Shown: positions 27,521 to 35,444 of the stretch, piece by piece
Layout: each line of letters opens with the position of its first letter
Numbering within the stretch: the first letter of the stretch is position 1
Source of the DNA: Pseudodesulfovibrio tunisiensis
GTDB taxonomy: Bacteria > Desulfobacterota > Desulfovibrionia > Desulfovibrionales > Desulfovibrionaceae
Direction: 5' to 3'
DNA: 64,000 nt
Assembly (NCBI RefSeq): GCF_022809775.1
Contig: NZ_CP094380.1
Span: forward strand, 2,703,501 to 2,767,500
Translations under genes and position numbers: made by a program
Notes under the pieces: generated by a model
What the model saw: only the letters and a program-made list of their open reading frames with translations
What the model was told of the DNA's origin: nothing
Databases searched by the model: none

Positions 27521-28591
27521 ATGATGAAAAATTGCAATGGAATGGGAGAACTTCCCAACATCCTGAAGAATTTTGGCATAGATGCGGACCCGGATTGGCT
27601 GGCGATAGTGCTTTTCGTTCGCAACATACTTCGGCAGTTGAGCGTGTATTCGGACGAGAAGAAGGGCGAGATTCAGCGCGAGATGTTTGCCGAATTGGCG
27701 CGCAAGGATTTTTCCCGGGAACATTTCGAGCAGGTGCTGGCCATGCTGGACATGTACCTGATGCAGACCATCGGCACATTGGAGCTGGAAAAGGCACTGG
27801 CCGAGGAAAAGCGTGCCGCGACCCGATTGCTCAATGAGATGAATGAGGTCATCGGGTCCATGCAGGGCGCAAGCGAACGCCAGAATCGCAAGCTGGATGC
27901 GTTCAAGGAACAGACCGTGGACGTGATCGAGGCGGGCGGGGATACGTCGTTTATCGTCTCCAAGGTTCGGGACATGTTTCAGGAACTGATTATTGAATTT
28001 CGCGAGGAATCGCGGGAGCTTCAGGCAAAAGCTCAGATGCTCGAACGCACCGCGAATTTCGATCCGCTGCTCACGGAGCTGCGCAACCGCCGTGCGTTGG
28101 ACGCCTACCTGCACGATTCGGTGCTGTCCCAGCGCAAGCAGCCCGCACCCTTGAGCATGATGCTGATCGACGTGGACCATTTCAAGAACGTGAACGACAC
28201 CCACGGGCATCAGGTCGGGGACGACGTGCTCAAGGCGCTGGCAAGGATCATGGCGACCCATGCCGTGCAGTATCAGGGCTTTTCCGCTCGGTATGGAGGC
28301 GAGGAACTGGTCGTGGTCATGCGCAACATGCCTTTGGACAGGGCCGTGCTCAAGGCCGAGGCCATCCGTGCGGACGTGGAGCACTACGACTTTCGCGTGC
28401 GTTCCGACGGCCAGCTCGGGGAGCGTCCCATCCAGTTCACGGTGAGCATCGGTGTGGCCCAATGGCAGAAGGGGTGGGACAGCAGCGACCTTGTCCGGGC
28501 TGCGGATTCCGCCATGTACACGGCCAAGCGGTCGGGCCGGAATCGGGTCGTCGCCTATGAGAAAGAAAGCAAATCGATAAGTGTCGATTGA
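27521..28591 (+). CDS. Cytoplasmic GGDEF-domain diguanylate cyclase
   Basis: A 356-residue protein without membrane segments. The N-terminal 175 residues are helical and unassigned (coiled-coil likely at about 88-175). The C-terminal GGDEF domain begins near residue 178 with NFDPLLTELRNRRALDAYL, has the Mg-binding DVDHFKNVNDTHGHQVGDD, and the active site variant GGEEL at 259-263, which is compatible with cyclic-di-GMP synthesis. No RxxD inhibitory site precedes it. ATG 27521 has AGGAG and is preferred over an earlier in-frame start at 27464. The gene is followed at 39 bases by a periplasmic-binding-like gene. Confidence 0.87.
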   Translation: MMKNCNGMGELPNILKNFGIDADPDWLAIVLFVRNILRQLSVYSDEKKGEIQREMFAELARKDFSREHFEQVLAMLDMYLMQTIGTLELEKALAEEKRAATRLLNEMNEVIGSMQGASERQNRKLDAFKEQTVDVIEAGGDTSFIVSKVRDMFQELIIEFREESRELQAKAQMLERTANFDPLLTELRNRRALDAYLHDSVLSQRKQPAPLSMMLIDVDHFKNVNDTHGHQVGDDVLKALARIMATHAVQYQGFSARYGGEELVVVMRNMPLDRAVLKAEAIRADVEHYDFRVRSDGQLGERPIQFTVSIGVAQWQKGWDSSDLVRAADSAMYTAKRSGRNRVVAYEKESKSISVD

Positions 28592-28630
28592 CTCTATTCC
28601 ACTGACAGTAAAGGCTGACGATTGGTTCCG

Positions 28631-29782
28631 ATGCATTTTCATTCCCTTGCCTTCCGGATGCGAATCCTCTTGAGTCCCGGATGCTGGGGCCTTGCTTTTT
28701 TCTGTCTGTTCCCAATTCACGCCCTGGCAGGGCAAGGGAATGCGCCGGAGATTGCCGTGCTGCATTCCGGGGCGCTGAATTCGTTCTGGGCCGAAAATCT
28801 GGTACAGGGGCTTGCCCGGGGCATCGGGCCGGGCGCGATCCTGCGCCGGGAGGCTCTGGACGCGGACAGGGGAGAGGACGAGGAGTATTTCGATCTGCAA
28901 CACGATCGGCTCAGGACGACCTGCGCCGCTTGGACACCGGATGCGGTCGTGGCAGACGGAGCTGCCGCATTCTCGTTTCTGGTGCGCCATCGGGACGATC
29001 TGTTTGCAGATGTGCCCGTGGTTTTCTGCAACATGGAAAGACCGTCCGCGGATTGGATGGCATGGTGCGGCGACTGCACGGGCGTGATCGAAAGCCCGGA
29101 CATGGGCGCCGCGCTTCAGGCCGTGGTCGCCATGCTGCCGGAAACGCGACTGATTGCGGTGATCACGGCAGAGACCGTGAAAGGGGCTCGATTGCGTCGG
29201 GAAGCGGCACGGGCCTTTGCCCCCTGGGCCGATCGGATCGAGTTGAGGTTTCCCGGCCATGAACCGGGCCGACGACAGAAACTTTCCGGAGCCGGACTGC
29301 TGGAGATCGTGTCCAGCCTGCCGAGCCGCAGTGCAGTGCTGTATTGCGGCTTTGGCGATCCCGCAACGACCGGGCATGGTGAGCCCATGGTCGGCAAGAT
29401 TGCCCGCGAGTCCAGAGCCCCGATCTTCGCCCTGTTCGGGCATGATTTCGGTCAGGGACCAGCCGGAGGCGTTATCGCGGACGGAATCGGTCAGGGCAGG
29501 GCCGTTGCCGAGGTGGTTCGGCGCATCCTGAACGGCGAACAGGCTTCGGAAATCCCGGTGAACACGGTGCGCCCGCAGCCTGTCTATGATCTTGCCGCGC
29601 TGGCGCGGTACGGACTGGGCAGGGCAAACCTGCCGGCCAACAGCCGAACCGTGAATCCGTTGCCGCTTCCTGAAACGGATGATGACGGGGCAGGCATGAC
29701 ATGGGTGCCGGGGCTTGGTTTGGCCTTTGGCGTGTTCGTGCTGACTCTGACAGCGGTGCGCCGTTTACGCAGGAAATCCTGA
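28631..29782 (+). CDS. Membrane-anchored periplasmic substrate-binding-like protein (ABC_sub_bind type)
   Basis: A 383-residue exported protein. A signal peptide covers about residues 1-36 (cleavage near HALAG). The middle resembles the two-lobed ABC-type uncharacterised substrate-binding sensor fold: PEIAVLHSGALNSFWAENLVQG, PDAVVADGAAAFSFLVRH, VPVVFCNMERP, IADGIGQGRAVAEVVRRILNGE. A transmembrane segment at about 355-373 followed by RRLRRKS anchors it with almost no cytoplasmic tail. In related bacteria this domain is usually joined to a histidine kinase or GGDEF module; here no output domain is attached, but a diguanylate cyclase gene lies immediately upstream. Start between 28631 and 28658 is uncertain. 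Confidence 0.65.
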   Translation: MHFHSLAFRMRILLSPGCWGLAFFCLFPIHALAGQGNAPEIAVLHSGALNSFWAENLVQGLARGIGPGAILRREALDADRGEDEEYFDLQHDRLRTTCAAWTPDAVVADGAAAFSFLVRHRDDLFADVPVVFCNMERPSADWMAWCGDCTGVIESPDMGAALQAVVAMLPETRLIAVITAETVKGARLRREAARAFAPWADRIELRFPGHEPGRRQKLSGAGLLEIVSSLPSRSAVLYCGFGDPATTGHGEPMVGKIARESRAPIFALFGHDFGQGPAGGVIADGIGQGRAVAEVVRRILNGEQASEIPVNTVRPQPVYDLAALARYGLGRANLPANSRTVNPLPLPETDDDGAGMTWVPGLGLAFGVFVLTLTAVRRLRRKS

Positions 29783-29950
29783 TACTTGGAAAATCCCGAT
29801 ACTGCCCGCATGGGCCAGAGCGGCAAGGGCGACCGCAGCCGAGCCCACGACAACCATGTCTGTTGTAGTACGTTGGATATCTTTGTGGGGCGCCGCGAAT
29901 TCGTGGGTTGTGCATGCCGACGTATAGCGGTGGTGGGCAAACCGGATCAT
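29765..29950 (-). CDS. Small putative membrane protein
   Basis: A 61-residue frame with an excellent ribosome site (GCAGGAG six bases before the ATG at 29950), which is the main reason to believe it. The C-terminal part (MVVVGSAAVALAALAHAGSIGIF) is a single hydrophobic segment; the N-terminal half is His/Thr-rich. Its last six codons overlap the end of the preceding gene on the other strand. No family recognised. Confidence 0.45.
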   Translation of the reverse strand: MIRFAHHRYTSACTTHEFAAPHKDIQRTTTDMVVVGSAAVALAALAHAGSIGIFQVSGFPA

Positions 29951-30132
29951 GGTGACTCCTGCAGCAAAAGGGGTTGCAAAGTCGAATCAGCATGCCTGAT
30001 TGCTGTTACGAAACCGAGACGAATGCATGGACCTTGGACAACAAGTTGTTCCTTGGGCGAGGAAGGAATTTTCGGCTTCGTGAGCCGATGCATGGACTGC
30101 CCCTTGGCCAACAGGGTGGGCGGAGTGTCGGC

Positions 30133-30168
30133 AAAACGAAACGGGCCACCTTCTGGCGGCCCGTTTCG
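30133..30168 (-). terminator. Rho-independent terminator for the 30191-30598 gene
   Basis: An 11-bp stem CGAAACGGGCC / GGCCCGTTTCG (30137-30147 and 30158-30168) is followed on the minus strand by TTTTG. It lies 22 bases beyond the stop codon. The rest of the gap 29951-30132 shows nothing else recognisable. Confidence 0.75.
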
Positions 30169-30190
30169 GAAAAGGATGCGGAGTGCGGAG

Positions 30191-30598
30191 CTATTCGTTG
30201 GCGGCGAGCTGGCGGCGGAGCTGTTCCGTGACCTGGGAGCTTTCCTCCTTGCGTTCCGAGGCAAGGGCAAGGGCAAGCAGTTCAAAGAGGTCGTCGGTGT
30301 CGAGTTGCAGGCGCAGGGAGCCGTTCGAGGCGATGCAGGAGTGGTCGTTCATTTGCAATTCATAGGCCCGTCGTTCCCGGGAATGGCCAATGGCGGAGTT
30401 GATGCTGTAGCCGAGGTGCTCGTCTTCGGTCTGATACAGCTTTTCAATGGTCAGCATTCCCGTGGACTCGTCGAAAAACATTTCCTCGCCGATGAGGTGG
30501 CCGGTGATCGGCAGATCATCCCCGAAATCGTTGCGAAGCCTGACCTTCATGATCGGGTCAGTGCCGAACTGACCAGTGTCCGTGCCGTGTTTTCCCAT
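30191..30598 (-). CDS. Unknown soluble protein in a two-gene unit with an HTH protein
   Basis: A 135-residue protein with no recognised family. It reads as beta strands in the first 85 residues (KVRLRNDFGDDLPITGHLIGE) and a helical C-terminal end (DDLFELLALALASERKEESS). It has one Cys and many acidic residues. A perfect AAGGAGG precedes the ATG, and it starts ten bases after the HTH gene stop, so the two are co-transcribed. A terminator closes the unit. Confidence 0.65.
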   Translation of the reverse strand: MGKHGTDTGQFGTDPIMKVRLRNDFGDDLPITGHLIGEEMFFDESTGMLTIEKLYQTEDEHLGYSINSAIGHSRERRAYELQMNDHSCIASNGSLRLQLDTDDLFELLALALASERKEESSQVTEQLRRQLAANE

Positions 30599-30608
30599 CC
30601 TCGCCTCC

Positions 30609-30863
30609 TTACTCCATAGGCAGTTTGTACTGCCGAGGGTCTTTGTCCCGTTTTTTCCGGCCGGGACTCGACTCCCGCAAACCCCGCTCGATATATTCCA
30701 TCAGGGCGGACTCGGGCACGCGCCACTGGGTGCCGATCTTGATCGCCCCGATGCTTCCCTCGGACACGAGCCGATAGGCCGTGCGCGGATGTACGCGCAA
30801 CAGGTCGGCGACCTCCCGCACGGTCAGCAGTTTCGGCGTCCTGGAAGTGTCGTGTTTGTCCAT
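30609..30863 (-). CDS. Excisionase-type helix-turn-helix DNA-binding protein
   Basis: An 84-residue protein with the MerR/excisionase-like winged HTH: LLTVREVADLLRVHPRTAYRLVSEG at about residues 12-36, followed by GAIKIGTQWRVPESALMEYI. Small proteins of this class control plasmid, prophage and accessory genes or act as recombination directionality factors. No integrase gene is nearby, so a transcription role is more likely. The C-terminal 20 residues are basic. There is no clear ribosome site; a promoter-like pair lies about 30 bases upstream, so the transcript leader is short. Confidence 0.8.
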   Translation of the reverse strand: MDKHDTSRTPKLLTVREVADLLRVHPRTAYRLVSEGSIGAIKIGTQWRVPESALMEYIERGLRESSPGRKKRDKDPRQYKLPME

Positions 30864-30894
30864 AATGCCACAGTCCGACTATTCTGATTCATCC

Positions 30895-30922
30895 ATTGTC
30901 ACAGGGTGTCATGAATTGTCAA
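30895..30922 (-). promoter_or_regulatory. Putative promoter for the HTH two-gene unit
   Basis: On the minus strand TTGACA (30917-30922) and GACAAT (30895-30900) are 16 bases apart. Several TGTCA/TGACA words overlap the spacer (30897-30922), which might be an autoregulatory operator. Prediction only. Confidence 0.45.
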
Positions 30923-30980
30923 CAGAATGCATTGTGGCGCATTGAAATCTAGATATACTCTACAAAATGCAAAAGATTTA

Positions 30981-31016
30981 ACATCCCGGACGGCTGTGGA
31001 AACCGTCCGAGGATGT
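30981..31016. other. Strong hairpin without T run in the gap between the HTH and GT39 genes
   Basis: ACATCC(C)GGACGG and CCGTCC(GA)GGATGT pair around a nine-base loop. Neither strand has a T run just after it, so it is not an ordinary terminator; it lies about 37 bases beyond the end of the GT39 gene and may stabilise its transcript end. Confidence 0.5.
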
Positions 31017-31052
31017 ACCATGTTCGGGGCTGAAAAATAATAGGGGGAATTC

Positions 31053-32687
31053 CTAATATCGTCCCGGATGCTCGGGCCAGTATCCTGTATAGCCATAGCA
31101 CAGGTACAGGGTGAACTTTCTGGCCGGGCGGCCATTGTACGTGGTGGTTATGTACATGGGTTCCGAAATCTTGCGGAACATTTTGGCCACTTCGGGATGC
31201 GAGCCGGTGTGGTGCTTGCGCACGAAGACCGCGTCCCAGCCCTTCCTGTCCTGCGGACCGGGCCACAGGTCGTACTGATTCATGCGGCGGTCATCGATCC
31301 ACGCGCAATAGGCGCGCTTCTGGCCGGGCACGTAGAAGGACAGTTCCGCGGTCATGTCGTACAGGTCGCTGAAGAAGAAGACCTTGGACGGGTCCTTGAA
31401 TTTGGTTTCCGCCAGCTCGCCCACGGTGTCGCCGAGTTCCTGCCAGCCCTTGAGCCGGTGCGTGATGTTCAGGCTGTCCGGCAGGGGCAGGACGTGGTAG
31501 CTGAACGCCAGCGTCAGGATGATCAGACTGGCCCAGGTGAAGCCGCCTGCCCATTTCCGGGCCTTGCTGCGCGATGCGGCCATGTAGCGCGTCAGGGTGA
31601 AGGCGGCCAGAATGGCCCCGGCAACATAGGAGACCGTGGTCCAGTTGGGCATGACCTTGGCGTGGAAGCTCCAGGCCAGAAAGAAGAGCCACATGGGCCA
31701 GAAGAACACGGACAGGATGATGGCCTGCCGCTTGTCGGGCTGGCTTTCGTTGTGGGAGCTGCGGTTGCTGCGGAAGTCCAGCGCCTGCCGCACGGCCGGT
31801 ACGCCCGCGATGAAGGCGAAGACCAGCCACCATGGCAGCGCCAGACCGAGCTGGGACCCGAAGTATTCCGGGAACCGGTCGAACCGGATGAGTTGGGCCG
31901 CCTGCTTGCCCTTGACCCCGATCAGGTAGAACACGTGCTTGTAGCCCACGAAGTCGTTCTGCATGTTCCAGATCAGGGTGGGCAGGAAGCCGATGATCAC
32001 GCCTGCGGTCAATGCCAGCAGCAGCCGTCGCCAGTAGCGTTGTGGCAGCAGTTGGCTCACGCTCATGATCAGGGCCGAGACCACGGCCAGTCCTGCGAAG
32101 CCGAGCATGGTGTACTTGGCCAGTATGCCGAGACCGAAGCTCGCGGCCATGACCACGAAGGGCACGGTCCGGGGCTGGCCCGGCCCGTGGAATATGGATT
32201 CTCTGGGCAGGGCGGACTGGTACAGGCTGAACAGGCACACGGTCCAGAAGAACACGAACGAGTTGTCCGTGGTCATGAGCAGGCCCAGCGCCACGAACAG
32301 GGGCATGGTGTTGAAGATCAGCAGGGTTGCCGCGGCCACCACGGGTTTGCGCCAGTACTTGGCGATGCAGTAGAACAGCACGCACTGGGTCATGACCGAC
32401 CCGATGATGGAGCCGAACCGCACCCCGAGTTCGGTATTGCCGAACACCGAAGTCCATGTCTTGATGATCAGGGCGATGAGCGGGCCCTTGGAATAGTAGG
32501 TGAGCTGGAGGTTTCGGGTCCAGTCCCAGTACTGGGCCTCGTCCTGCACCAGATTGAGCTGGCCGGACGCCACGAACGCGATCCGGGCCAGAGTCGGCAG
32601 GACAATGAGGCACAGCGCCCAGAGCGCCGGGTGTTTTTCGATGCTTTTCAATATGCTGGACACAACGGCTCCGTTGGCCCGGACCAT
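31053..32687 (-). CDS. GT39/ArnT-like membrane glycosyltransferase
   Basis: A 544-residue polytopic protein of the PMT/ArnT class (about ten or more transmembrane segments), which moves a sugar from an undecaprenyl-phosphate carrier to lipid A, protein or another acceptor on the periplasmic side. The catalytic acidic motif in the first periplasmic loop is visible as VQDEAQYWDW (about residues 46-55), followed by the GPLIALIIKTW helix. The C-terminal periplasmic part is hydrophilic with several Tyr and Arg. It starts nine bases after the methyltransferase stop, so the two are one operon. Acceptor and sugar are not shown by sequence; see the note on the deacetylase and GT2 genes nearby. Confidence 0.88.
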   Translation of the reverse strand: MVRANGAVVSSILKSIEKHPALWALCLIVLPTLARIAFVASGQLNLVQDEAQYWDWTRNLQLTYYSKGPLIALIIKTWTSVFGNTELGVRFGSIIGSVMTQCVLFYCIAKYWRKPVVAAATLLIFNTMPLFVALGLLMTTDNSFVFFWTVCLFSLYQSALPRESIFHGPGQPRTVPFVVMAASFGLGILAKYTMLGFAGLAVVSALIMSVSQLLPQRYWRRLLLALTAGVIIGFLPTLIWNMQNDFVGYKHVFYLIGVKGKQAAQLIRFDRFPEYFGSQLGLALPWWLVFAFIAGVPAVRQALDFRSNRSSHNESQPDKRQAIILSVFFWPMWLFFLAWSFHAKVMPNWTTVSYVAGAILAAFTLTRYMAASRSKARKWAGGFTWASLIILTLAFSYHVLPLPDSLNITHRLKGWQELGDTVGELAETKFKDPSKVFFFSDLYDMTAELSFYVPGQKRAYCAWIDDRRMNQYDLWPGPQDRKGWDAVFVRKHHTGSHPEVAKMFRKISEPMYITTTYNGRPARKFTLYLCYGYTGYWPEHPGRY

Positions 32688-32696
32688 GCCGGGCGG

Positions 32697-33473
32697 CTAC
32701 AGGGTCTTGCGCGCGGAAACGATCACGTCCTTGCCTATGAAAAGTGGCTTGGATGTCAGGATGTCCGCGATTTTCGTGTTGTAGGCGATGTTGTCGGGCT
32801 TGGTTTTCTCATGCTCCTGCGCATGCTTCTTGTAGTTGAGCAGGTAGAAGCGTGTGGTCAGACGGATCAGGGGACGCAGTGCAAGCAGCAGCTTGTCCGT
32901 TGCCTGATAAAAGGAAGAAGATACCTCGCCCGGTTCGAATCCGAACTTGCGTAGAAAATAGTCCATTTCCGGATACCCGATCAGATTGACGTGTCCTTCG
33001 CCGAACGGCACGTCCAGGTTGATGGGAGACTGCATGCCCCGGTAGAATCCGGTCAGCACGTGGTAGAAGCGCGAACGGATGTGCAGCCTGTTGGGAAAGG
33101 TGAGCACCAGAGTGCCCCCGGGCCTGAGGAGGCGGTTGAACTCCCGCAGGGTGTGCGGCACGGATTCCACGTGTTCGATGACCTCCCGGCAGATGATCGC
33201 GTTGAACGATGCGTCTGGCAGGGGGATGTCCTTGTTCAAATCCACCTCGATTTCCTTTAGCCCGGGAAAGTTGAGGCGGTGATAATTGGAGATGGTCACA
33301 TCATGGCCGGTATCCTGAAGTTCCCGGGAAAGAATGGCGCTCCCTGCGCTGGCTTCGAATATTCGAGCCGGAGTAGGGGGGAGCATTCCCTTGATGATGT
33401 CGTCCTTTCGTACATCCCGAGGGTGCTTGCGGACGGTTTCACCGCTGATGATGATGTTGACGTGTCGGCTCAT
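32697..33473 (-). CDS. Class I SAM-dependent methyltransferase
   Basis: A 258-residue methyltransferase. The SAM-binding motif I is modified (RIFEASAGSAILSRELQDTG), the acidic end of strand 2 and LPDASFNAIICREVIEHVESVP match motif II/III, and RLLRPGGTLVLTFPN is the post-motif typical of the Methyltransf_11 group. The C-terminal 100 residues are a family-specific extension with a basic, possibly membrane-associated helix (LRPLIRLTTRFYLLNYKKHA). ATG 33473 is chosen over GTG 33485 because AAGGTGG lies eight bases before it. Likely acts on a lipid or glycan acceptor, judged from the GT39 gene downstream. Confidence 0.82.
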   Translation of the reverse strand: MSRHVNIIISGETVRKHPRDVRKDDIIKGMLPPTPARIFEASAGSAILSRELQDTGHDVTISNYHRLNFPGLKEIEVDLNKDIPLPDASFNAIICREVIEHVESVPHTLREFNRLLRPGGTLVLTFPNRLHIRSRFYHVLTGFYRGMQSPINLDVPFGEGHVNLIGYPEMDYFLRKFGFEPGEVSSSFYQATDKLLLALRPLIRLTTRFYLLNYKKHAQEHEKTKPDNIAYNTKIADILTSKPLFIGKDVIVSARKTL

Positions 33474-33548
33474 GAGATGGTCCACCTTTGTTTTTTGCGC
33501 TGAATGCTTCTACCCATGCTCGTCGGGATTGGCAACCCGGGCGTGGGG

Positions 33549-34019
33549 TTACTCGACGACGTCGGTCAGCACCAGGGCCGGGTCCGCGAGGTCGGCCTCC
33601 AGATGCTCGGTCATCTGGCGGATGATGCGCCGGAAATACCGGATGTCGTTGATGGACAGTCCCTTGTTGACCACGGATCGCAGGTCGGCCCTGCCCGTGT
33701 CCACGGCCGGATGCAGGTCGCGGGCCTTGCCCGTAAGCCATATAAGGGATATGCGTCGGTCCTCGCGATTCGGCTCCCGGGTGATAAGCCCGTCCCGTTC
33801 CATGCGTTTGAGCGTATTGGACAGGGTGGCCTGTTCCACGTCCACGAGCTCGCGAAGTCGGGTCTGCGTCAGGCCGTCCCGCTGCCAGAGAAAGTGGAGC
33901 ACCGAGAGATATCCCGGTCGGATGCCGTGGGGTGCCAGCCGGTTTGCCACACTGTGGACATAGAGCCGGTGCAGACGGCCCAGTTCCGCAAAAAATGAAG
34001 TATTGTCTTTGAATTCCAT
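33549..34019 (-). CDS. MarR-family transcriptional regulator
   Basis: A 156-residue MarR protein. The winged HTH is visible as LTQTRLRELVDVEQATLSNTLKRMERDGLI and the wing REPNREDRRISLIWLT (about residues 50-98). These dimeric repressors respond to small molecules or oxidants and usually control neighbouring or divergent genes. It is divergent from the ChbG-like deacetylase gene (125-base gap) and upstream of the methyltransferase-GT39 pair, so it is the best candidate regulator of this envelope locus. ATG 34019 is chosen; a start 11 codons earlier is possible. Confidence 0.88.
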   Translation of the reverse strand: MEFKDNTSFFAELGRLHRLYVHSVANRLAPHGIRPGYLSVLHFLWQRDGLTQTRLRELVDVEQATLSNTLKRMERDGLITREPNREDRRISLIWLTGKARDLHPAVDTGRADLRSVVNKGLSINDIRYFRRIIRQMTEHLEADLADPALVLTDVVE

Positions 34020-34144
34020 GATGATGGTATAAACGTATAGCTTGCTGTTCATTGGATGGATAGCAGGCTGTGCTTTGTCCGGCAAGAGGAATCTTGCCGG
34101 ATTCCGCAATTGCGGGGCTGTCGAAATCAGCGTAGCAGGAAGCC

Positions 34145-34981
34145 ATGAAAGTCATAGTCAACGTGGACGACGCCGGGCTGCACCCGGCAGTGCGGCGCGG
34201 CATAGAAACCCTGTCCGAGGCGGGCATAGTCACCTCGGCAACGGTCATGGCCAATGGTCCGGATCTGGACGAGGCCCTGAAGCTGAAGGGCGTGGGACTC
34301 GGCGTGCATCTCAATATCCTGCGCGGCAGGCCAGTGAGCCCGTGGCAGGAAGTGCATACATTGGTGGACCGCAGTACCGGATTGTTTCTCGGTGACTACA
34401 CCACGCTTTTCACCCGTTTCCTTGCCGGAAGGATCGACATGGAGCAGGTGGAGCTGGAATGGGGGCGTCAGGTGGACCGCATCCTCAAGGCCGGGGTGGT
34501 GCCCACGCACGTGGACAGCGAAAAGCACATCCATGCCTGGCCCGCCATGACAGCGGCCGCCGGACGCGTGGCCAGACGCTACGGTATCGGCTGGATGCGT
34601 CGACCCGTGGAATGTGCCGGCCTGACCCGTCTGGACAAGGGCGGAATCCGCACCAAGTTTCTCCGGCTGTGCAGCCTGTTTCAACGCAGACCCCAAGGCA
34701 TGGCATGGCCCGATTCCATCTGGGGCATAGCGGATCAGGGCGCGAACCTGACCCCGGACCGGTTTCGCAAGGCCATGGCCGGACGCAGGTTTGACATCGT
34801 GGAGATTTGCTGCCATCCCGGCCTGTCCCTGCCCGGCGATCCGCCCATTTCCCCGGATTACGGAGCCATGCGCGTTGCCTCCCAGTGGCAGGACGAACTC
34901 GAGGCCCTGAGTGACCCGGAATGGCTGGCAATGTTCCGCGACATTGGCGCGGAGCTTGTCCATTTCGGCCACCTGCGCTAA
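34145..34981 (+). CDS. ChbG/YdjC-family carbohydrate deacetylase (NaxD-like)
   Basis: A 278-residue metal-dependent deacetylase. The family N terminus VIVNVDDAGL carries the Asp pair D8-D9, GLGVHLNILRG (about residues 57-67) a metal His, and THVDSEKHIHAWPAM (about 119-133) the remaining His ligands; VEICCHPG is the C-terminal motif. Family members remove acetyl from N-acetyl sugars: ChbG acts on chitobiose, while NaxD acts on undecaprenyl-phosphate N-acetylgalactosamine in lipid A modification. The nearby GT39 and GT2 genes favour the lipid-linked role. AGGAAG precedes the ATG. Its stop codon's last base is also the first base of a tandem repeat array. Confidence 0.85.
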   Translation: MKVIVNVDDAGLHPAVRRGIETLSEAGIVTSATVMANGPDLDEALKLKGVGLGVHLNILRGRPVSPWQEVHTLVDRSTGLFLGDYTTLFTRFLAGRIDMEQVELEWGRQVDRILKAGVVPTHVDSEKHIHAWPAMTAAAGRVARRYGIGWMRRPVECAGLTRLDKGGIRTKFLRLCSLFQRRPQGMAWPDSIWGIADQGANLTPDRFRKAMAGRRFDIVEICCHPGLSLPGDPPISPDYGAMRVASQWQDELEALSDPEWLAMFRDIGAELVHFGHLR

Positions 34982-35394
34982 CAGACTGCTGAAAACGGCC
35001 CGATTGCGGCGTTGCTGCGATTCGGGCAATCCCTCGCGTATGGAAGAATACGCGTCGGGCCTGCCCGCATCTTGCGCCTTGCACTCGAACCGTTTTGAGC
35101 AGTCTGTACGGAGCTGAAAACGGCCCGATTGCGGCGTTGCTGCGATTCGGGCAATCCCTCGCGTATGGAAGAATACGCGTCGGGTCTGCCCGCATCTTGC
35201 GCCTTGCACTCGAACCGTTTTGAGCCGTCTGTACGGAGCTGAAAACGGCCCGATTGCGGCGTTGCTGCGATTCGGGCAACCCCTCGCGCATGGAAGAATG
35301 CGTGTCGGGCCTGCCCGCACCCTGCGTCGTGTACTCGAACCGTTTTGAGTAGTCTGTACGGAGCTGAAAACGGCCCGATTGCGGCGTTGCTGCG
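34981..35394 (+). repeat. Tandem array of 125-bp palindromic repeat units (three full, one partial)
   Basis: Units begin at GAAAACGG positions 34991, 35116, 35241 and 35366, exactly 125 bases apart. The first unit is bounded by inverted repeats of 18 bases with one mismatch (ACAGACTGCTGAAAACGG at 34981-34998 and its complement at 35090-35107). Units are joined by the eight-base linker ACGGAGCT. Inner hairpins include CGCGTAT/ATACGCG. Copies differ at only a few positions, the third most. The fourth is cut after about 29 bases, 50 bases before an IS element. Confidence 0.92.
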
Positions 35395-35444
35395 GGGGGC
35401 ACCGGGCTTGCCTTGGGCGGCAGACGGCCTATAGTATTATGTAA

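Noticed and set aside
28622..28630. TTG at 28622 as start of the periplasmic-binding-like protein
   Set aside because: It adds only three residues and has no ribosome site; ATG 28631 is the simpler choice.
30609..30863. Prophage or integrative element based on the excisionase-like protein
   Set aside because: No integrase, attachment-site duplication or phage structural gene was seen near it.
34981..35394. CRISPR array
   Set aside because: The repeat is 125 bp with an eight-base linker and no variable spacers, and no cas gene is present.
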